Source: Patiria miniata
Lineage: Eukaryota; Echinodermata; Asteroidea; Valvatida; Asterinidae
DNA: 64,000 nt
Assembly: GCF_015706575.1 (NCBI RefSeq)
Contig: NW_024037063.1
Coordinates: 15,252,927 to 15,316,926, forward strand
Direction: 5' to 3'
Shown in pieces: positions 59,001 to 64,000 of this stretch. The notes under the pieces were generated by a model. That model ran no database searches and was not told the origin of the DNA. It saw only the letters and a program-made list of their open reading frames with translations. Each line of letters begins with the position of its first letter. Within the stretch, counting starts at the first letter, position 1. The position numbers were made by a program, and so were the translations under genes.

Positions 59001-62000
59001 TGTCTCCACAAGAATACAAATTTCAGTATATTTGTGCGCATCAAGATCATCTTATTTCATTGTGTAGCCAATCAGTGTGCGGCAAAAATGGCTGAATGAA
59101 CAGATGTGGCTATGGAAGGACATTTGATTGTTATCAACACGCTTTATAATTAACCGCTACCGCTTTTGTTTAAGAAGTCACATGACTGTCTGCCGTGGAA
59201 TTGTCGTCGTGTCATGGGTGACATGAGCATGGTTGCGATTTTTATGCTGCCAGTTCCACGAGATCGAATTACACGATTTCTCAGTTTTGTGACTTGAGCA
59301 TTACTTTTCTGCTTGATGCCGTCGGTTCCATCGTGGCGCAAGCAACTCACAGGTCGACCTGAGGGTGGCTTTAAACTCGGAAATTCAGGCAAACAGTGTG
59401 AGTTGTCAATTTCGCTGACGTCCATTATCACGCAAGTTTCTGTAACGGAGAGTTGAAGTAATAACATTTCGCAAGACTGTGTACGCCTAAAACCCGTGTT
59501 GCATTATGTACATGAACATTACAACTCTGTCCCGCAAGTCTAAAATAGGTCTAAAATGACCACGGGTTGACTGTTGATTTTTTGATTTTTGAAAAACTGA
59601 CAATTTTTACAAACTCATGGATACGTAATTTGATGAAAAATCAAGCATCTCACCTCTGATGGATTGATAGGAGCCTCGCTCAAAGGTGTAAAGTTGACTT
59701 GTTTGCAATACTGAGCACCGACAACGTAACTTGTCTTGATAACGTGTACATAGAAACCCCTCAATCCGGTAACGTTTTCTGCAAGAAAAAACAAGAATTC
59801 AAGTGATACCCACAGTAATACCCACGAGTCACTTGTTTGAATTAAAAAGGCTACATGCACACATGAGCTGCTATTTTCAAGTGGATGTGTGCGCATTATA
59901 CATGTAAGTATTCATTATTCTTGTACGTGTAATGGTACCATTAACATGATTAAGGAGACACGTTATCATAATTTCTTCGCACGATGGGAGACATCAGTCA
60001 TTATACATGTAGGGATACATTTTCATGTCTCCCTAATGTCACGGCCCCCCTTTAGAGGCAAAATTGTAGTCGCACTTAGGTTATATTTGTCGCTTGTGGT
60101 ACCAAAATTCGTGAAAAAAGGACAAGGGAACATTGGGTTAGGGAACATTTAAGTTTGAAAAATGTTATGCACAAGTCCATGGGAATGTTTCCCAAATGTC
60201 CAATCCAAGGTACATGTACGTATTATTAGTAGTATTATACTATATTATTATTATTATTTACTTGGTAGTTTTCCATAAAATCAACAACCACTGGGAAGTA
60301 TACATGTACTGGATACATCTGGAACTCTATTCTTTAGAGCAATACAGTCACTTCAAGCACAGGTACTGTACATGTACATGGATACATAATGAACATTGTC
60401 CATTGTCCAACAGAATCTTGTGTTTTGTTATTTTTGAGATACATGTAAGGTACATGTACTGTTGGTTATGTGTGACTTGAGAGTTACAAGTTCTCAGTGT
60501 CCAATCCGAATCATAATAGTCGAGTCTGAATCCAAGTCTTTTGTCTACAGAACTCAAATCAAGTCCAAATCACAAAATTGTGACTCATTATGAACTCGAG
60601 TCTAAATTGTGGGGAAAAGTCATGCACCGGTAACTCAGATGCCCAGCATCTCATTCACAAAATGCCTTTAAACTTTCCTTCCCAGATCTACCGTACTGCG
60701 AGGTGTAAGAGGATTTTGCACATACCAGGAAGATGCCATGTTATGTTCATGCCTAGCGTCGTCGTTCCACGAAACGGGTGGACAAAATCTGTGATCATGA
60801 GGCCTGTTGGCGCTGACGGTGGTGCACTGCGTTCAGGGATGTGTCCACAGCCTTAACGAAAAAAAAGTGAAACAAATATGATCACTTACCGGTAGAGAAG
60901 TAACATCTAACTGCAACCTTCCTAAGATGTTAATCCTAAAAAAAACCAGTTATTTTTTTATCATGCCTGACAGTTACATGTACATGATGTAAGAATCCAA
61001 ATGCACTTACACACCAACCAGATTTTATTTAGTGTCTACAAGCATGACAAGCAAAACGATGATAAGCAGAGTAAAATTGAAGACAAAATTTTGTAATAAT
61101 CATCATTTATAGCGTGTCCCAAAATACCCGCAACATGTTTTTGCGAGGCTCTAGCGTCTCCGCGGAAACCCATGCCGCCGTTATTTATATATCATTTTAA
61201 AGCTTGGAATCTTAACTTTATCCCTGGTAAGTATTGGTTTGATTTTCAAAATGGTTTTGAAATTACTCGTAATCAAATAATGGCATACCAAAAACATACT
61301 CAACCGATTTCAAGGAAAATCAATCATGCAAATTTTTTATACCGGCACATGTAATGTGGAAATGCTTCATCATGTTCATGATGTGACGATATCGTTGCCT
61401 TTTACAATCTGTGTTTCCTTTTTCTTTTCGAACCACGTACACATGTAGACTACACCTACAAATGTAAAATAAATTCACAATATTGTTCTTTGTTTCAAGT
61501 TCAATGTGTTTTAATATAAATCAATTGTTTTTTGTTTTTTTGTTATTTCAACAGCTTGTTGACTCAAGTTTGCATCTGATGTATCGCACCATAGATTTTC
61601 CTTGAAATCGGTTGAGTTTGTTTTTGACATGCCTTTATTTGAGCATGAATAATTTTAAAACTCTTTTAAATATCATGATTAATGATGTTAAAGATTAATT
61701 ATGTTAAAGGGAAAATACAACATTTGCCAACATCGAAAAATAAAACTACCAAGTTTTTACGAAATACCTTACTAGGGTGTTGGTAAATGACAGTCAAAAG
61801 CATCCTGTAAAGTTATGGCACCTGGTGTGGAGTCATTTTCAAGAAAATGGTATTTTTGTATACGTTTCCAGCAGTGGTCGGCCGACCACTGTTGGAAAAA
61901 CCTAACTATTTTGCAACTACTACTCCAAATTTACCATTTTGTATTCAGTTCAAATTTTGTTTGCTACATGTATTGGTTACATGTTCATGAACGGGTGCAG

Positions 62001-62639
62001 GCCAGCTAGACTTGTTCCCTTACCTTACAATTTTCCGGCATCTGGAAATTGATCCATTTTTATCTTTAGTGGAGTCAGGGAACCGGACTACTGGAACATT
62101 TTTGTTTTTCTTGGTTTTTCCAGCATTTTCGAACAAAAAACTTCAAACATGTCAGTGTAACAAAATTTGATCTACATGTATTATACTCCCCCTTCAAATA
62201 CTTCATTTCTGAAAATTACAGTAAAAGCCAATGATGTACATTTCCTTTAAATTATGGCTGTACATGTTTGTGCCGACGCTACAGTAGAGCCTCACCAAAA
62301 AAAGTTGTGGGTATTTTGGGACGCTCTGTACATAACATGTTTATTTCATATATTGTACATGTAGGCATGAACAACCTTCCCTGCGCACAGTCAAAGTCAA
62401 AAGTGAACATTTTTTGCCAGCCAATGTTCGAAAATTGTACAATTTCCTCTTTTATACAAATGGACCTGCAGTTATGGCTAACAAAAAATTTTATCTCATG
62501 AATAAACATGTGCAACAATATTGATGTACATGTGCATGTACTGTATTTCATTTCAGATGTAAATAAATAAATATATAGGTGCACTTTAATACCTACCTCC
62601 TACAGCTACAGATTCACATCGATCTGCCCCTGGAAAGTT
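49888..62639 (-). CDS. IL-17-receptor-like single-pass membrane protein without SEFIR, last 10 exons
   Basis: Exons read on the minus strand: 62639-62597, 60851-60726, 59778-59654, 58341-58230, 57288-57223, 56133-55943, 54309-54253, 52744-52639, 51263-51036, 50099-49888. They sum to 1,266 nt (422 codons with stop) with matching phases throughout. The ectodomain resembles the two fibronectin-III-like domains of IL-17 receptors: MNITWHLPG, GLRGFYVHVIK, FSIDCWKDI followed by YDVTVTSL, and FRDVEPGRYKVK. One TM helix follows, then a tail of about 100 residues. IL-17 receptors normally signal through a cytoplasmic SEFIR domain, and none is seen here. The family call rests on recognised motifs, not a search. 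The first exon starts at phase 0, so upstream exons with the signal peptide are missing. Confidence 0.75.
50306..50655. repeat. Dispersed repeat C, copy 2
   Basis: Same order of motifs as 6965-7345 in the same orientation. It abuts the truncated MITE at 50661, which suggests recombination or insertion into the MITE. Confidence 0.75.
50661..51009 (+). mobile_element. TTAA MITE, family A, 5'-truncated copy
   Basis: Carries the right two thirds, from GGGGAATTGTAAGGTCAGAG through the central hairpin to TTCCCTTTAA. The left end is replaced by an unrelated dispersed repeat. Confidence 0.7.
51036..51263 (-). CDS. IL17R-like exon 9: transmembrane helix and start of tail
   Basis: IPTTIGVFLSVLFAILLLVG and LVVWG form a clear TM helix followed by the stop-transfer RKKRR. 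The cytoplasmic part is GTGLSASTGDFTGGVTPHFD and more. Phase 1-1, acceptor ccacttctgcag and donor gtgagt. The partial MITE 50661-51009 sits 27 bases past this donor. Confidence 0.85.
51530..51625 (+). mobile_element. tRNA-like SINE head
   Basis: CCATGGTCCAGTGGTTACG and GGGTTTGAACCCGG spaced like A and B boxes, followed by GGCAAGACACTTGGC. A further partial match (CCATGATCCAACGGTTACAA) occurs at 56188. Confidence 0.55.
51640..52145. repeat. TACTCGTACTCG-rich element
   Basis: Dozens of TACTCG/GTACTC motifs in two clusters (51650-51780 and 51970-52140) around a non-repetitive core. It looks like one dispersed element, in the intron before the TM exon of the IL17R-like gene. Confidence 0.7.
52639..52744 (-). 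CDS. IL17R-like exon 8: end of domain 2 and juxtamembrane stalk
   Basis: The peptide starts VKIFPGDTWQVSSNDVNITA and ends in a Thr/Met/Pro-rich stalk. Phase 0 to 1. The donor (aag/gtgcaa) is weak but gives the phase the next exon needs; without splicing, the frame stops at 52574. Confidence 0.6.
53506..54141. mobile_element. hAT-like element in IL17R-like intron
   Basis: Starts CAGGGTTCGACCTTAAC and ends TTTCAAACCCTG, flanked by GTTAAAG on both sides. Subterminal repeats CACTAGCCAGCCGGGCTAC / ACTCGCCAGCCGGGCTAC occur near both ends. Confidence 0.65.
54253..54309 (-). CDS. IL17R-like exon 7: fnIII-like domain 2, PGRYKV strand
   Basis: 19 codons: SGLMMHEFRDVEPGRYKVK. The F..VEPGRYKV run is the F strand of a fibronectin-III-like fold. 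Phase 0-0, acceptor ttgtcacacag and donor gtaagt. Confidence 0.75.
54385..54840 (-). mobile_element. SINE of the same family, split by another SINE
   Basis: Head pieces at 54405-54436 and 54738-54800 (CTCCTGCTAACTAGTGCAGA in plus reading) are separated by an inserted SINE at 54437-54737. Confidence 0.7.
54437..54737 (+). mobile_element. Second SINE family, inserted with 8-bp duplication
   Basis: A box TGGCCCAGCAGTTAAG, B box GGGTTCCAGCCC, body with AGCAAGGCACTTAACC and CTTCGGATTGGATGTAAAG. ACCTCCTG occurs at 54429-54436 and 54738-54745 as the target duplication. Confidence 0.8.
55302..55823 (+). mobile_element. TTAA MITE, family A, in IL17R-like intron
   Basis: TTAAAGGTTACCATATGT at the left, GTATCTTCCCTTTAA at the right. 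The internal order is the same as in other copies but with many substitutions, so it is an old copy. Confidence 0.75.
55943..56133 (-). CDS. IL17R-like exon 6: fnIII-like domain 2
   Basis: The peptide contains PEDWHPAHPTASVAFED, VWIIRVFFHIYPGNLW and VNLYSYELGIVP. W-x-P near the start and alternating strands match IL-17R domain 2. Phase 1 to 0, donor gtgagt. Confidence 0.75.
57223..57288 (-). CDS. IL17R-like exon 5: Cys-rich linker
   Basis: 66 nt encoding SCNEVPEVGGCLNCSGENCK: four cysteines and one N-glycosylation sequon (NCS) between the two ectodomain modules. Phase 1-1, donor gtaagt. Confidence 0.7.
58230..58341 (-). CDS. IL17R-like exon 4: fnIII-like domain 1, C-terminal strands
   Basis: The peptide VTFSIDCWKDIDVDGTYDVT is followed by VTSLDSGKSITRSHHAK. 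It gives the F/G strands with Cys-Trp and the Y-x-V-x-V-x-S-L motif. Phase 0 to 1, acceptor gcctttgcag and donor gtaagt. Confidence 0.8.
59654..59778 (-). CDS. IL17R-like exon 3: fnIII-like domain 1, GLRGF strand
   Basis: The peptide ENVTGLRGFYVHVIKTSYVV continues to GAQYCKQVNFTPLSEAP. The GLRGF-type strand followed by a Cys is characteristic of IL-17 receptor D1. Phase 1 to 0, acceptor ttttttcttgcag and donor gtgaga. Confidence 0.8.
60726..60851 (-). CDS. IL17R-like exon 2: start of fnIII-like domain 1
   Basis: The peptide CGHIPERSAPPSAPTGLMIT is followed by TTTLGMNITWHLPG. The PSAPTG.. ..ITW.LP pattern is the A/B-strand signature of fibronectin-III-like receptor domains. Phase 1-1, donor gtatgt. 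Confidence 0.75.
61111..62328. mobile_element. Mariner-like element interrupted by MITE A
   Basis: The left end after TA is TAGCGTGTCCCAAAATACCC; the right end inverted is CAGAGCGTCCCAAAATACCC, also next to TA. Without the inserted MITE (61704-62250) it would be about 670 bp, so it is non-autonomous. AAATCGGTTGAGT / ACTCAACCGATTT forms an internal inverted pair. Confidence 0.6.
61704..62250 (-). mobile_element. TTAA MITE, family A, reversed, nested in a mariner-like element
   Basis: In plus-strand reading: TTAAAGGGAAAATACAAC ... GATGTACATTTCCTTTAA, with the internal blocks in reverse order. Its central palindrome (TCCAGCAGTGGTCGG) is altered on both arms relative to other copies. Confidence 0.8.
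62597..62639 (-). CDS. IL17R-like exon 1 in window
   Basis: Acceptor gtttttattttcag, donor g/gtaggt. The peptide is NFPGADRCESVAVGG, phase 0 to 1. It is short, and supported mainly by its splice sites and by joining in frame to the next exon. Confidence 0.5.
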
Positions 62640-64000
62640 CTGAAAATAAAAACAATGACAACATCGACATTGGTCAGTGATTACAATGTACACAATAATA
62701 GAAAACTACAAAACTCCAAGTTATTTGTTGCTTTCATACATACATGTACATGTACATGTATGTACATGTATGAACTTGCTAATCACTTATTGTCAGCCCT
62801 TTTTCTGTTACCACAAAAGTTTTGTTGTACTAGTTTTTTGTAAGCTTTGTAGGCCTACATTTTGAGCTTGTAAATTGGCAGCATTACAATACATGCTACA
62901 TGTACACGTACCGGTACCCCGGTAGTACAGATGGTATTTTGTGATCACTTTCCAGAACCACAGTGGAAGGGTCCCCCTCTTGCGAGTACTGGTTTCCAGG
63001 GTGACCGTTTAAGCCGAATTTTGGCTAAATTTGACAGAATTTTTCGGAAAAAAAGAAAATTTGACAGAAACTTTAGCAGAATGAATTTTTTAGATTTTTA
63101 GCAGAATGCTGTAAAATTGGTGGTTTGACAGAAAAATATGGCAGATTTGAAAAATATAGCTGTTTAGTTTTGAAAATTCAGTTTGAGGTTCCCGATAGCG
63201 CCGTGTGAAGCAAGACGTGCATTTTTGGGGGGGGGATTAATTTTTTTAAAGAAAAATTTTATGATTTTTGTTTCGTTTAAAGGATATTTTATAACATGAG
63301 TAAAAAAGTGCTTTCAATTAATTTTTTTAATAAAAGGTGATTTGGCCGATTTTTGTTTAAATCTAACAGACCTTTGAAGTGCATAGCAGAATTTTGCTAT
63401 TAACTTACTGTCGCCCTGCTAGTTTCTCATGACTGTACTGTTTAACCATCCCCTAACAGTAAATTGTTTTAATTGAACAACTATTTTTCTAACATTACAC
63501 ATACCGGTATATAAGAACTGTATCTTTTTTTAGGGTCGTTCTGTAAAGTATTGCACTATCATTTGTCCCTTTGTTTCAGCTGAATAAACATGTACATGTA
63601 CATTTTCTGACTCTCTAAATATGCAGTTGTTCTTTAAGAGTTATTATAGCAAACCACATATACCTACCCCCCTAAAAAAAAATTGTTTGAAGTCATTCTT
63701 GATGATACTGGAAGGTATTTCAAATGTCAGACGTACCAGGGTAACAGGGACAGGAAAAAAGTCACATTTTGCACCTCAAATTTATACAATGTAGAACGAC
63801 CTCTGAGCTTTCAAACGAGACATCAAACTTCTTTTTTTTTCAAAGGTCAATATTAATAAACTTGACAGATCATATAGGCCTAAACAAACAAAAAAAGGAA
63901 TCAAATTTAAATTTGTTGTTTTGCTACTAATTCCAAACAAAACTGTATAATGTGTACAAATTTAAATTTAACAATATTTTTGTGAAAAGCAAATGAGTAA
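62640..64000. other. 5' intron or flank of the IL17R-like gene
   Basis: Holds a TACATGTA cluster (62741-62770) and AGCAGAAT/TTTGACAGAA repeats (63020-63400). No signal-peptide exon was found on the minus strand. Confidence 0.5.

Noticed and set aside
59150..59467. Minus-strand frame with an acceptor-like start (ETCVIMDVSEIDNSHC)
   Set aside because: Its phase does not fit either neighbour of the IL17R-like gene. Exon 59654 joins 58341 directly in frame.

Overview
This is a window of a large-intron animal genome. Introns follow GT-AG rules and the genes are spread over tens of kb among tRNA-derived SINEs, MITEs, hAT-like elements, poly-C/poly-G runs and a satellite. The gene content (a mosaic LDLa/Ig/SEA/HormR adhesion GPCR and an IL-17-receptor-like ectodomain), the very frequent TACATGTA motif and the SINE types suggest a marine invertebrate deuterostome such as an echinoderm, hemichordate or amphioxus. 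The species cannot be fixed from sequence alone.

Region 1 (1-32.6 kb, + strand) holds the 3' part of one adhesion GPCR gene. I resolved 20 exons whose phases chain without a break into 4,307 coding bases (about 1,434 residues), from an LDLa exon at 1339 to a stop at 32502-32504. The order is LDLa, unknown Cys domain copy 1, Ig, unknown Cys domain copy 2, Ig, SEA, HormR, GAIN, GPS, 7TM and a short tail. The 5' end lies upstream of the window. Three candidate cleavage sites are visible: RKRR in domain copy 2, G-SVI in SEA and HL-T in GPS. The introns are full of transposons. The 20773-27505 intron carries a minus-strand coding relic, probably part of a 4.5-kb element.

Region 2 (32.6-49.9 kb) is intergenic between two tail-to-tail genes. 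It contains a fold-back MITE just past the receptor poly(A) signal, a 469-bp fold-back, about 6.2 kb of 68-bp satellite with a three-unit higher order (one TTAA MITE has jumped into it), duplicated flanking blocks, a 19-bp minisatellite and a fold-back built of 21-bp repeats.

Region 3 (49.9-62.6 kb, - strand) holds the 3' ten exons (422 codons including the stop) of a single-pass receptor with an ectodomain like interleukin-17 receptors. Its roughly 100-residue tail has no recognisable SEFIR domain. Its introns hold SINEs, hAT-like, mariner-like and TTAA elements. The first exon(s) must lie beyond 62640 and were not found. Both genes encode cell-surface receptors; nothing in the sequence shows that they act together.
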